Below are positions 44,336 through 59,018 of a DNA stretch of 64,000 nucleotides, one piece after another (position 1 is the stretch's first letter; each line of letters opens with the position of its first letter). The notes under the pieces were generated by a model. It was not told the origin of the DNA. It ran no database searches and saw nothing but the letters and a program-made list of their open reading frames with translations. Source of the stretch: Astropecten irregularis (lineage: Eukaryota; Echinodermata; Asteroidea; Paxillosida; Astropectinidae). Position numbers and translations under genes: made by a program. The stretch spans positions 26,784,001-26,848,000 of the forward strand of contig OZ020244.1 of the NCBI GenBank assembly GCA_963971285.1, given 5' to 3'.

Positions 44336-47300
44336 GATAATGTTTGGCATAGTCAGTAACTTTCGGTCAAGTTCCCAGCATTCGTGCATAGGTTTGTGCA
44401 TGGGACCATTGCTAAAGCGCGTCAGGATTTGTTCAGTGTACAAGGGACCACAAAAATAATATCCCATAGACTGCCACGCAAAATGGCCAATTTAACAAAA
44501 TAATTAGAAATATTCACAAGTTTATTAGGCAATAGACCAATACGGCAAAATAAAGGGGAAAACGTCTATTTTCATTTTCTTTTCAATTTTGTATAGGTTA
44601 ACCGATGACTTTATGCCGAAAAGTACATTCAAAGAAAAATACCCTAAAACGGCCCAATTGACCGGCCCAAGTCTAAAAATAGTACCCCTCCACTACAGGA
44701 CAAGAAAAGAGCAAATTTAGGGCCTGATTTTACCCAAACGGCTCAAATGTGAAAGTCCAAACTTTGGTGATCGGGTTCCATCCATTTTGTCTACAAGACT
44801 TCCCAAGTAGGGCTCACCAGACGCAGTAAGAGAAAAGACTTTGAGGGAATACAAAAAAATTATGAGTTCCGCGGACCGATTCGGTTGCCTACCCACCGAT
44901 CCGTTTGGCCCATTTTGTTTTACGATTTTTGACTTCATTATTCGCACTAACCTCCCACGCTGAGCAATGCAGTCAAACATGAATCATGTACAGATCGCCT
45001 AAAAATGCCTGAAATCAAGTCAAAACATTCCATAAAAGCACATGCAAGCTTCTACACAGTCATCTCAAAGATGAACAAGTGGTACTTCAGTGGTACTCAC
45101 CACTATTTTGGGGTTTACAATTTCGACAAGTTTGTCGCATGTCACTTTGAACATGCACAGAATTGTTGAAGACTAAATGTGCTTGCACTCTGAAAAAAAA
45201 TCTTAAAGCGCTTTAGCAAGGAGCCGGTGTACAAACTATATCACGAAGGCTGGGAACATGACCGTATGTCACTGACTATATGCCAAAGACTGTTTCATGC
45301 CAAGCATTATGAAAGCCCGTTGAGTCTGTTTGGACCAACATGAAATGTCTCATGAAACGGTCATTGATTATGTTTGGCATAGTCAGTAACTTTCGGTCAA
45401 GTTCCCAGCATTCGCGCATAGGTTTGTGCATGGGACCATTGCTAAAGCGCGTCAGGATTTTTTCAGTGTACAAGGGACCACAAAAATAAAATCCCATAGA
45501 CTCCCACGCAAAATGGCCAATATTCACAAATTTATTAGGCAACAGACCAATACGGCAAAATTAAGGGGAAAACGTCTATTTTCATTTTCTTTTCAATTTT
45601 GTATAGGTTAACCGATGACTTTATGCCGAAAAGTACATTCAAAGAAAAATACCCTAAAACGGCCCAATTGACCGGCCCAAGTCTTTAAAATAGTACCCCT
45701 CCACTTCAGGACAAGAATAGAGCGAATTTAGGGCCTGATTTTACCCAAACGGCTCAAATGTGAAAGTCCAAACTTTGGTGATCGGGTTCCATCCATTTTG
45801 TCTACAAGACTTCCCAAGTAGGGCTCACCAGACGCAGTAAGAGAAAAGACTTTGAGGGAATACAAAAATATTATTAGCTCCGCGGACCGATTCGCTTGCC
45901 TACCCACCGATCCGTTTGGCCCATTTTGTTTTACGATTTTTGACTTCATTATTCGCACTAACCTCCCACTCTGAGCAATGCAGTCAAACATGAATCATGT
46001 ACAGATCGCCTAAAAATGCCTGAAATCAAGTCAAAACATTCCATAAAAGCACATGCAAGCTTCTACACAGTCATCTCAAAGATGAACAAGTGGTACTTCA
46101 GTGGTACTCACCACTATTTTGGGGTTTACAATTTCGACAAGTTTGTCGCATGTCACTTTGAACATGCACAGAATTGTTGAAGACTCAATGTGCTTGCACT
46201 CTGAAAAAAAATCTTAAAGCGCTTTAGCAAGGAGCCGGTTTACAAACTATATCACGAAGGCTGGGAACATGACCGTATGTCACTGACTATATGCCAAAGA
46301 CTGTTTCATGCCAAGCATTATGAAAGCCCGTTGAGTCTGTTTGGACCAACATGAAATGTCTCATGAAACGGTCATTGATTATGTTTGGCATAGTCAGTAA
46401 CTTTCGGTCAAGTTCCCAGCATTCGTGCATAGGTTTGTGCATGGGACCATTGCTAAAGCGCGTCAGGATTTGTTCAGTGTACAAGGGACCACAAAAATAA
46501 TATCCCATAGACTGCCACGCAAAATGGCCAATTTAACAAAATAATTAGAAATATTCACAAGTTTATTAGGCAATAGACCAATACGGCAAAATAAAGGGGA
46601 AAACGTCTATTTTCATTTTCTTTTCAATTTTGTATAGGTTAACCGATGACTTTATGCCGAAAAGTACATTCAAAGAAATATACCCTAAAACGGCCCAATT
46701 GACCGGCCCAAGTCTAAAAATAGTACCCCTCCACTACAGGACAAGAATAGAGCAAATTTAGGGCCTGATTTTACCCAAACGGCTCAAATGTGAAAGTCCA
46801 AACTTTGGTGATCGGGTTCCATCCATTTTGTCTACAAGACTTCCCAAGTAGGGCTCACCAGACGCAGTAAGAGAAAAGACTTTGAGGGAATACAAAAAAA
46901 TTATGAGCTCCGCGGACCGATTCGCTTGCCTACCCACCGATCCGTTTGGCCCATTTTGTTTTACGATTTTTGACTTCATTATTCGCACTAACCTCCCACG
47001 CTGAGCAATGCAGTCAAACATGAATCATGTACAGATCGCCTAAAAATGCCTGAAATCAAGTCAAAACATTCCATAAAAGCACATGCAAGCTTCTACACAG
47101 TCATCTCAAAGATGAACAAGTGGTACTTCAGTGGTACTCACCACTATTTTGGGGTTTACAATTTCGACAAGTTTGTCGCATGTCACTTTGAACATGCACA
47201 GAATTGTTGAAGACTCAATGTGCTTGCACTCTGAAAAAAAATCTTAAAGCGCTTTAGCAAGGAGCCGGTTTACAAACTATATCACGAAGGCTGGGAACAT

Positions 47301-50300
47301 GACCGTATGTCACTGACTATATGCCAAAGACTGTTTCATGCCAAGCATTATGAAAGCCCGTTGAGTCTGTTTGGACCAACATGAAATGTCTCATGAAACG
47401 GTCATTGATAATGTTTGGCATAGTCAGTAACTTTCGGTCAAGTTCCCAGCATTCGTGCATAGGTTTGTGCATGGGACCATTGCTAAAGCGCGTCAGGATT
47501 TGTTCAGTGTACAAGGGACCACAAAAATAATATCCCATAGACTGCCACGCAAAATGGCCAATTTAACAAAATAATTAGAAATATTCACAAGTTTATTAGG
47601 CAATAGACCAATACGGCAAAATAAAGGGGAAAACGTCTATTTTCATTTTCTTTTCAATTTTGTATAGGTTAACCGATGACTTTATGCCGAAAAGTACATT
47701 CAAAGAAAAATACCCTAAAACGGCCCAATTGACCGGCCCAAGTCTAAAAATAGTACCCCTCCACTACAGGACAAGAAAAGAGCAAATTTAGGGCCTGATT
47801 TTACCCAAACGGCTCAAATGTGAAAGTCCAAACTTTGGTGATCGGGTTCCATCCATTTTGTCTACAAGACTTCCCAAGTAGGGCTCACCAGACGCAGTAA
47901 GAGAAAAGACTTTGAGGGAATACAAAAAAATTATGAGTTCCGCGGACCGATTCGGTTGCCTACCCACCGATCCGTTTGGCCCATTTTGTTTTACGATTTT
48001 TGACTTCATTATTCGCACTAACCTCCCACGCTGAGCAATGCAGTCAAACATGAATCATGTACAGATCGCCTAAAAATGCCTGAAATCAAGTCAAAACATT
48101 CCATAAAAGCACATGCAAGCTTCTACACAGTCATCTCAAAGATGAACAAGTGGTACTTCAGTGGTACTCACCACTATTTTGGGGTTTACAATTTCGACAA
48201 GTTTGTCGCATGTCACTTTGAACATGCACAGAATTGTTGAAGACTAAATGTGCTTGCACTCTGAAAAAAAATCTTAAAGCGCTTTAGCAAGGAGCCGGTG
48301 TACAAACTATATCACGAAGGCTGGGAACATGACCGTATGTCACTGACTATATGCCAAAGACTGTTTCATGCCAAGCATTATGAAAGCCCGTTGAGTCTGT
48401 TTGGACCAACATGAAATGTCTCATGAAACGGTCATTGATTATGTTTGGCATAGTCAGTAACTTTCGGTCAAGTTCCCAGCATTCGCGCATAGGTTTGTGC
48501 ATGGGACCATTGCTAAAGCGCGTCAGGATTTTTTCAGTGTACAAGGGACCACAAAAATAAAATCCCATAGACTCCCACGCAAAATGGCCAATATTCACAA
48601 ATTTATTAGGCAACAGACCAATACGGCAAAATTAAGGGGAAAACGTCTATTTTCATTTTCTTTTCAATTTTGTATAGGTTAACCGATGACTTTATGCCGA
48701 AAAGTACATTCAAAGAAAAATACCCTAAAACGGCCCAATTGACCGGCCCAAGTCTTTAAAATAGTACCCCTCCACTTCAGGACAAGAATAGAGCGAATTT
48801 AGGGCCTGATTTTACCCAAACGGCTCAAATGTGAAAGTCCAAACTTTGGTGATCGGGTTCCATCCATTTTGTCTACAAGACTTCCCAAGTAGGGCTCACC
48901 AGACGCAGTAAGAGAAAAGACTTTGAGGGAATACAAAAATATTATTAGCTCCGCGGACCGATTCGCTTGCCTACCCACCGATCCGTTTGGCCCATTTTGT
49001 TTTACGATTTTTGACTTCATTATTCGCACTAACCTCCCACTCTGAGCAATGCAGTCAAACATGAATCATGTACAGATCGCCTAAAAATGCCTGAAATCAA
49101 GTCAAAACATTCCATAAAAGCACATGCAAGCTTCTACACAGTCATCTCAAAGATGAACAAGTGGTACTTCAGTGGTACTCACCACTATTTTGGGGTTTAC
49201 AATTTCGACAAGTTTGTCGCATGTCACTTTGAACATGCACAGAATTGTTGAAGACTCAATGTGCTTGCACTCTGAAAAAAAATCTTAAAGCGCTTTAGCA
49301 AGGAGCCGGTTTACAAACTATATCACGAAGGCTGGGAACATGACCGTATGTCACTGACTATATGCCAAAGACTGTTTCATGCCAAGCATTATGAAAGCCC
49401 GTTGAGTCTGTTTGGACCAACATGAAATGTCTCATGAAACGGTCATTGATTATGTTTGGCATAGTCAGTAACTTTCGGTCAAGTTCCCAGCATTCGTGCA
49501 TAGGTTTGTGCATGGGACCATTGCTAAAGCGCGTCAGGATTTGTTCAGTGTACAAGGGACCACAAAAATAATATCCCATAGACTGCCACGCAAAATGGCC
49601 AATTTAACAAAATAATTAGAAATATTCACAAGTTTATTAGGCAATAGACCAATACGGCAAAATAAAGGGGAAAACGTCTATTTTCATTTTCTTTTCAATT
49701 TTGTATAGGTTAACCGATGACTTTATGCCGAAAAGTACATTCAAAGAAATATACCCTAAAACGGCCCAATTGACCGGCCCAAGTCTAAAAATAGTACCCC
49801 TCCACTACAGGACAAGAATAGAGCAAATTTAGGGCCTGATTTTACCCAAACGGCTCAAATGTGAAAGTCCAAACTTTGGTGATCGGGTTCCATCCATTTT
49901 GTCTACAAGACTTCCCAAGTAGGGCTCACCAGACGCAGTAAGAGAAAAGACTTTGAGGGAATACAAAAAAATTATGAGCTCCGCGGACCGATTCGCTTGC
50001 CTACCCACCGATCCGTTTGGCCCATTTTGTTTTACGATTTTTGACTTCATTATTCGCACTAACCTCCCACGCTGAGCAATGCAGTCAAACATGAATCATG
50101 TACAGATCGCCTAAAAATGCCTGAAATCAAGTCAAAACATTCCATAAAAGCACATGCAAGCTTCTACACAGTCATCTCAAAGATGAACAAGTGGTACTTC
50201 AGTGGTACTCACCACTATTTTGGGGTTTACAATTTCGACAAGTTTGTCGCATGTCACTTTGAACATGCACAGAATTGTTGAAGACTCAATGTGCTTGCAC

Positions 50301-50477
50301 TCTGAAAAAAAATCTTAAAGCGCTTTAGCAAGGAGCCGGTGTACAAACTATATCACGAAGGCTGGGAACATGACCGTATGTCACTGACTATATGCCAAAG
50401 ACTGTTTCATGCCAAGCATTATGAAAGCCCGTTGAGTCTGTTTGGACCAACATGAAATGTCTCATGAAACGGTCATT
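44336..50477. repeat. 3071-bp tandem duplication, first block
   Basis: Private changes recur 3071 bp apart: GATAATG (44336 and 47407), CAAGAAAAGAGC (about 44701 and 47772), GATTCGGTTGCC (44878 and 47949), GTCTTTAAAATAG (45681 and 48752) and ACAAAAATATTATT. Breakpoints fall inside units, in the second halves of units 19 and 22. Confidence 0.88.
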
Positions 50478-52878
50478 GATTATGTTTGGCATAGTCAGTA
50501 ACTTTCGGTCAAGTTCCCAGCATTCGCGCATAGGTTTGTGCATGGGACCATTGCTAAAGCGCGTCAGGATTTTTTCAGTGTACAAGGGACCACAAAAATA
50601 AAATCCCATAGACTCCCACGCAAAATGGCCAATATTCACAAATTTATTAGGCAATAGACCAATACGGCAAAATTAAGGGGAAAACGTCTATTTTCATTTT
50701 CTTTTCAATTTTGTATAGGTTAACCGATGACTTTATGCCGAAAAGTACATTCAAAGAAAAATACCCTAAAACGGCCCAATTGACCGGCCCAAGTCTAAAA
50801 ATAGTACCCCTCCACTTCAGGACAAGAATAGAGCGAATTTAGGGCCTGATTTTACCCAAACGGCTCAAATGTGAAAGTCCAAACTTTGGTGATCGGGTTC
50901 CATCCATTTTGTCTACAAGACTTCCCAAGTAGGGCTCACCAGACGCAGTAAGAGAAAAGACTTTGAGGGAATACAAAAAAATTATTAGCTCCGCGGACCG
51001 ATTCGCTTGCCTACCCACCGATCCGTTTGGCCCATTTTGTTTTACGATTTTTGACTTCATTATTCGCACTAACCTCCCACTCTGAGCAATGCAGTCAAAC
51101 ATGAATCATGTACAGATCGCCTAAAAATGCCTGAAATCAAGTCAAAACATTCCATAAAAGCACATGCAAGCTTCTACACAGTCATCTCAAAGATGAACAA
51201 GTGGTACTTCAGTGGTACTCACCACTATTTTGGGGTTTACAATTTCGACAAGTTTGTCGCATGTCACTTTGAACATGCACAGAATTGTTGAAGACTCAAT
51301 GTGCTTGCACTCTGAAAAAAAATCTTAAAGCGCTTTAGCAAGGAGCCGGTTTACAAACTATATCACGAAGGCTGGGAACATGACCGTATGTCACTGACTA
51401 TATGCCAAAGACTGTTTCATGCCAAGCATTATGAAAGCCCGTTGAGTCTGTTTGGACCAACATGAAATGTCTCATGAAACGGTCATTGATTATGTTTGGC
51501 ATAGTCAGTAACTTTCGGTCAAGTTCCCAGCATTCGTGCATAGGTTTGTGCATGGGACCATTGCTAAAGCGCGTCAGGATTTGTTCAGTGTACAAGGGAC
51601 CACAAAAATAATATCCCATAGACTGCCACGCAAAATGGCCAATTTAACAAAATAATTAGAAATATTCACAAGTTTATTAGGCAATAGACCAATACGGCAA
51701 AATAAAGGGGAAAACGTCTATTTTCATTTTCTTTTCAATTTTGTATAGGTTAACCGATGACTTTATGCCGAAAAGTACATTCAAAGAAATATACCCTAAA
51801 ACGGCCCAATTGACCGGCCCAAGTCTAAAAATAGTACCCCTCCACTACAGGACAAGAATAGAGCAAATTTAGGGCCTGATTTTACCCAAACGGCTCAAAT
51901 GTGAAAGTCCAAACTTTGGTGATCGGGTTCCATCCATTTTGTCTACAAGACTTCCCAAGTAGGGCTCACCAGACGCAGTAAGAGAAAAGACTTTGAGGGA
52001 ATACAAAAAAATTATGAGCTCCGCGGACCGATTCGCTTGCCTACCCACCGATCCGTTTGGCCCATTTTGTTTTACGATTTTTGACTTCATTATTCGCACT
52101 AACCTCCCACGCTGAGCAATGCAGTCAAACATGAATCATGTACAGATCGCCTAAAAATGCCTGAAATCAAGTCAAAACATTCCATAAAAGCACATGCAAG
52201 CTTCTACACAGTCATCTCAAAGATGAACAAGTGGTACTTCAGTGGTACTCACCACTATTTTGGGGTTTACAATTTCGACAAGTTTGTCGCATGTCACTTT
52301 GAACATGCACAGAATTGTTGAAGACTCAATGTGCTTGCACTCTGAAAAAAAATCTTAAAGCGCTTTAGCAAGGAGCCGGTGTACAAACTATATCACGAAG
52401 GCTGGGAACATGACCGTATGTCACTGACTATATGCCAAAGACTGTTTCATGCCAAGCATTATGAAAGCCCGTTGAGTCTGTTTGGACCAACATGAAATGT
52501 CTCATGAAACGGTCATTGATTATGTTTGGCATAGTCAGTAACTTTCGGTCAAGTTCCCAGCATTCGCGCATAGGTTTGTGCATGGGACCATTGCTAAAGC
52601 GCGTCAGGATTTTTTCAGTGTACAAGGGACCACAAAAATAAAATCCCATAGACTCCCACGCAAAATGGCCAATATTCACAAGTTTATTAGGCAATAGACC
52701 AATACGGCAAAATAAAGGGGAAAACGTCAATTTTCATTTTCTTTTCAATTTTGTATAGGTTAACCGATGACTTTATGCCGAAAAGTACATTCAAAGAAAA
52801 ATACCCTAAAACGGCCCAATTGACCGGCCCAAGTCTAAAAATAGTACCCCTCCACTACAGGACAAGAATAGAGCGAAT

Positions 52879-55800
52879 TTAGGGCCTGATTTTACCCAAA
52901 CGGCTCAAATGTGAAAGTCCAAACTTTGGTGATCGGGTTCCATCCATTTTGTCTACAAGACTTCCCAAGTAGGGCTCACCAGACGCAGTAAGAGAAAAGA
53001 CTTTGAGGGAATACAAAAAAAATATGAGCTCCGCGGACCGATTCGCTTGCCTACCCACCGATCCGTTTGGCCCATTTTGTTTTACGATTTTTGACTTCAT
53101 TATTCGCACTAACCTCCCACGCTGAGCAATGCAGTCAAACATGAATCATGTACAGATCGCCTAAAAATGCCTGAAATCAAGTCAAAACATTCCATAAAAG
53201 CACATGCAAGCTTCTACACAGTCATCTCAAAGATGAACAAGTGGTACGTCAGTGGTACTCACCACTATTTTGGGGTTTACAATTTCGACAAGTTTGTCGC
53301 ATGTCACTTTGAACATGCACAGAATTGTTGAAGACTCAATGTGCTTGCACTCTGAAAAAAAATCTTAAAGCGCTTTAGCAAGGAGCCGGTGTACAAACTA
53401 TATCACGAAGGCTGGGAACATGACCGTATGTCACTGACTATATGCCAAAGACTGTTTCATGCCAAGCATTATGAAAGCCCGTTGAGTCTGTTTGGACCAA
53501 CATGAAATGTCTCATGAAACGGTCATTGATTATGTTTGGCATAGTCAGTAACTTTCGGTCAAGTTCCCAGCATTCGCGCATAGGTTTGTGCATGGGACCA
53601 TTGCTAAAGCGCGTCAGGATTTTTTCAGTGTACAAGGGACCACAAAAATAAAATCCCATAGACTCCCACGCAAAATGGCCAATATTCACAAGTTTATTAG
53701 GCAATAGACCAATACGGCAAAATAAAGGGGAAAACGTCTATTTTCATTTTCTTTTCAATTTTGTATAGGTTAACCGATGACTTTATGCCGAAAAGTACAT
53801 TCAAAGAAAAATACCCTAAAACGGCCCAATTGACCGGCCCAAGTCTAAAAATAGTACCCCTCCACTACAGGACAAGAATAGAGCGAATTTAGGGCCTGAT
53901 TTTACCCAAACGGCTCAAATGTGAAAGTCCAAACTTTGGTGATCGGGTTCCATCCATTTTGTCTACAAGACTTCCCAAGTAGGGCTCACCAGACGCAGTA
54001 AGAGAAAAGACTTTGAGGGAATACAAAAAAATTATTAGCTCCGCGGACCGATTCGCTTGCCTACCCACCGATCCGTTTGGCCCATTTTGTTTTACGATTT
54101 TTGACTTCATTATTCGCACTAACCTCCCACGCTGAGCAATTCAGTCAAACATGAATCATGTACAGATCGCCTAAAAATGCCTGAAATCAAGTCAAAACAT
54201 TCCATAAAAGCACATGCAAGCTTCTACACAGTCATCTCAAAGATGAACAAGTGGTACTTCAGTGGTACTCAACACTATTTTGGGGTTTACAATTTCGACA
54301 AGTTTGTCGCATGTCACTTTGAACATGCACAGAATTGTTGAAGACTCAATGTGCTTGCACTCTGAAAAAAAATCTTAAAGCGCTTTAGCAAGGAGCCGGT
54401 TTACAAACTATATCACGAAGGCTGGGAACATGACCGTATGTCACTGACTATATGCCAAAGACTGTTTCATGCCAAGCATTATGAAAGCCCGTTGAGTCTG
54501 TTTGGACCAACATGAAATGTCTCATGAAACGGTCATTGATTATGTTTGGCATAGTCAGTAACTTTCGGTCAAGTTCCCAGCATTCGTGCATAGGTTTGTG
54601 CATGGGACCATTGCTAAAGCGCGTCAGGATTTGTTCAGTGTACAAGGGACCACAACAATAATATCCCATAGACTGCCACGCAAAATGGCCAATTTAACAA
54701 AATAATTAGAAATATTCACAAGTTTATTAGGCAATAGACCAATACGGCAAAATAAAGGGGAAAACGTCTATTTTCATTTTCTTTTCAATTTTGTATAGGT
54801 TAACCGATGACTTTCTGCCGAAAAGTACATTCAAAGAAAAATACCCTAAAACGGCCCAATTGACCGGCCCAAGTCTAAAAATAGTACCCCTCCACTACAG
54901 GACAAGAATAGAGCGAATTTAGGGCCTGATTTTACCCAAACGGCTCAAATGTGAAAGTCCAAACTTTGGTGATCGGGTTCCATCCATTTTGTCTACAAGA
55001 CTTCCCAAGTAGGGCTCACCAGACGCAGTAAGAGAAAAGACTTTGAGGGAATACAAAAAAATTATTAGCTCCGCGGACCGATTCGCTTGCCTACCCACCG
55101 ATCCGTTTGGCCCATTTTGTTTTACGATTTTTGACTTCATTATTCGCACTAACCTCCCACGCTGAGCAATGCAGTCAAACATGAATCATGTACAGATCGC
55201 CTAAAAATGCCTGAAATCAAGTCAAAACATTCCATAAAAGCACATGCAAGCTTCTACACAGTCATCTCAAAGATGAACAAGTGGTACTTCAGTGGTACTC
55301 ACCACTATTTTGGGGTTTACAATTTCGACAAGTTTGTCGCATGTCACTTTGAACATGCACAGAATTGTTGAAGACTCAATGTGCTTGCACTCTGAAAAAA
55401 AATCTTAAAGCGCTTTAGCAAGGAGCCGGTTTACAAACTATATCACGAAGGCTGGGAACATGACCGTATGTCACTGACTATATGCCAAAGACTGTTTCAT
55501 GCCAAGCATTATGAAAGCCCGTTGAGTCTGTTTGGACCAACATGAAATGTCTCATGAAACGGTCATTGATTATGTTTGGCATAGTCAGTAACTTTCGGTC
55601 AAGTTCCCAGCATTCGTGCATAGGTTTGTGCATGGGACCATTGCTAAAGCGCGTCAGGATTTGTTCAGTGTACAAGGGACCACAAAAATAATATCCCATA
55701 GACTGCCACGCAAAATGGCCAATTTAACAAAATAATTAGAAATATTCACAAGTTTATTAGGCAATAGACCAATACGGCAAAATAAAGGGGAAAACGTCAA

Positions 55801-58800
55801 TTTTCATTTTCTTTTCAATTTTGTATAGGTTAACCGATGACTTTATGCCGAAAAGTACATTCAAAGAAAAATACCCTAAAACGGCCCAATTGACCGGCCC
55901 AAGTCTAAAAATAGTACCCCTCCACTACAGGACAAGAATAGAGCGAATTTAGGGCCTGATTTTACCCAAACGGCTCAAATGTGAAAGTCCAAACTTTGGT
56001 GATCGGGTTCCATCCATTTTGTCTACAAGACTTCCCAAGTAGGGCTCACCAGACGCAGTAAGAGAAAAGACTTTGAGGGAATACAAAAAAAATATGAGCT
56101 CCGCGGACCGATTCGCTTGCCTACCCACCGATCCGTTTGGCCCATTTTGTTTTACGATTTTTGACTTCATTATTCGCACTAACCTCCCACGCTGAGCAAT
56201 GCAGTCAAACATGAATCATGTACAGATCGCCTAAAAATGCCTGAAATCAAGTCAAAACATTCCATAAAAGCACATGCAAGCTTCTACACAGTCATCTCAA
56301 AGATGAACAAGTGGTACGTCAGTGGTACTCACCACTATTTTGGGGTTTACAATTTCGACAAGTTTGTCGCATGTCACTTTGAACATGCACAGAATTGTTG
56401 AAGACTCAATGTGCTTGCACTCTGAAAAAAAATCTTAAAGCGCTTTAGCAAGGAGCCGGTGTACAAACTATATCACGAAGGCTGGGAACATGACCGTATG
56501 TCACTGACTATATGCCAAAGACTGTTTCATGCCAAGCATTATGAAAGCCCGTTGAGTCTGTTTGGACCAACATGAAATGTCTCATGAAACGGTCATTGAT
56601 TATGTTTGGCATAGTCAGTAACTTTCGGTCAAGTTCCCAGCATTCGCGCATAGGTTTGTGCATGGGACCATTGCTAAAGCGCGTCAGGATTTTTTCAGTG
56701 TACAAGGGACCACAAAAATAAAATCCCATAGACTCCCACGCAAAATGGCCAATATTCACAAGTTTATTAGGCAATAGACCAATACGGCAAAATAAAGGGG
56801 AAAACGTCTATTTTCATTTTCTTTTCAATTTTGTATAGGTTAACCGATGACTTTATGCCGAAAAGTACATTCAAAGAAAAATACCCTAAAACGGCCCAAT
56901 TGACCGGCCCAAGTCTAAAAATAGTACCCCTCCACTACAGGACAAGAATAGAGCGAATTTAGGGCCTGATTTTACCCAAACGGCTCAAATGTGAAAGTCC
57001 AAACTTTGGTGATCGGGTTCCATCCATTTTGTCTACAAGACTTCCCAAGTAGGGCTCACCAGACGCAGTAAGAGAAAAGACTTTGAGGGAATACAAAAAA
57101 ATTATTAGCTCCGCGGACCGATTCGCTTGCCTACCCACCGATCCGTTTGGCCCATTTTGTTTTACGATTTTTGACTTCATTATTCGCACTAACCTCCCAC
57201 GCTGAGCAATTCAGTCAAACATGAATCATGTACAGATCGCCTAAAAATGCCTGAAATCAAGTCAAAACATTCCATAAAAGCACATGCAAGCTTCTACACA
57301 GTCATCTCAAAGATGAACAAGTGGTACTTCAGTGGTACTCAACACTATTTTGGGGTTTACAATTTCGACAAGTTTGTCGCATGTCACTTTGAACATGCAC
57401 AGAATTGTTGAAGACTCAATGTGCTTGCACTCTGAAAAAAAAATCTTAAAGCGCTTTAGCAAGGAGCCGGTTTACAAACTATATCACGAAGGCTGGGAAC
57501 ATGACCGTATGTCACTGACTATATGCCAAAGACTGTTTCATGCCAAGCATTATGAAAGCCCGTTGAGTCTGTTTGGACCAACATGAAATGTCTCATGAAA
57601 CGGTCATTGATTATGTTTGGCATAGTCAGTAACTTTCGGTCAAGTTCCCAGCATTCGTGCATAGGTTTGTGCATGGGACCATTGCTAAAGCGCGTCAGGA
57701 TTTGTTCAGTGTACAAGGGACCACAACAATAATATCCCATAGACTGCCACGCAAAATGGCCAATTTAACAAAATAATTAGAAATATTCACAAGTTTATTA
57801 GGCAATAGACCAATACGGCAAAATAAAGGGGAAAACGTCTATTTTCATTTTCTTTTCAATTTTGTATAGGTTAACCGATGACTTTCTGCCGAAAAGTACA
57901 TTCAAAGAAAAATACCCTAAAACGGCCCAATTGACCGGCCCAAGTCTAAAAATAGTACCCCTCCACTACAGGACAAGAATAGAGCGAATTTAGGGCCTGA
58001 TTTTACCCAAACGGCTCAAATGTGAAAGTCCAAACTTTGGTGATCGGGTTCCATCCATTTTGTCTACAAGACTTCCCAAGTAGGGCTCACCAGACGCAGT
58101 AAGAGAAAAGACTTTGAGGGAATACAAAAAAATTATTAGCTCCGCGGACCGATTCGCTTGCCTACCCACCGATCCGTTTGGCCCATTTTGTTTTACGATT
58201 TTTGACTTCATTATTCGCACTAACCTCCCACGCTGAGCAATGCAGTCAAACATGAATCATGTACAGATCGCCTAAAAATGCCTGAAATCAAGTCAAAACA
58301 TTCCATAAAAGCACATGCAAGCTTCTACACAGTCATCTCAAAGATGAACAAGTGGTACTTCAGTGGTACTCACCACTATTTTGGGGTTTACAATTTCGAC
58401 AAGTTTGTCGCATGTCACTTTGAACATGCACAGAATTGTTGAAGACTCAATGTGCTTGCACTCTGAAAAAAAATCTTAAAGCGCTTTAGCAAGGAGCCGG
58501 TTTACAAACTATATCACGAAGGCTGGGAACATGACCGTATGTCACTGACTATATGCCAAAGACTGTTTCATGCCAAGCATTATGAAAGCCCGTTGAGTCT
58601 GTTTGGACCAACATGAAATGTCTCATGAAACGGTCATTGATTATGTTTGGCATAGTCAGTAACTTTCGGTCAAGTTCCCAGCATTCGTGCATAGGTTTGT
58701 GCATGGGACCATTGCTAAAGCGCGTCAGGATTTGTTCAGTGTACAAGGGACCACAAAAATAATATCCCATAGACTGCCACGCAAAATGGCCAATTTAACA

Positions 58801-59018
58801 AAATAATTAGAAATATTCACAAGTTTATTAGGCAATAGACCAATACGGCAAAATAAAGGGGAAAACGTCTATTTTCATTTTCTTTTCAATTTTGTATAGG
58901 TTAACCGATGACTTTATGCCGAAAAGTACATTCAAAGAAATATACCCTAAGCGGCCCAATTGACCGGCCCAAGTCTAAAAATAGTACCCCTCCACTACAG
59001 GACAAGAATAGAGCAAAT
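52879..59018. repeat. 3070-bp tandem duplication, second block
   Basis: Units 28-30 and 31-33 share private changes at 3070-3071 bp spacing: GTGGTACGTC (53241 and 56311), GCAATTCAGTC (about 54137 and 57207), TACTCAACACT (about 54267 and 57337), CCACAACAATAAT and GACTTTCTGCCG (about 54809 and 57880). Confidence 0.9.
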
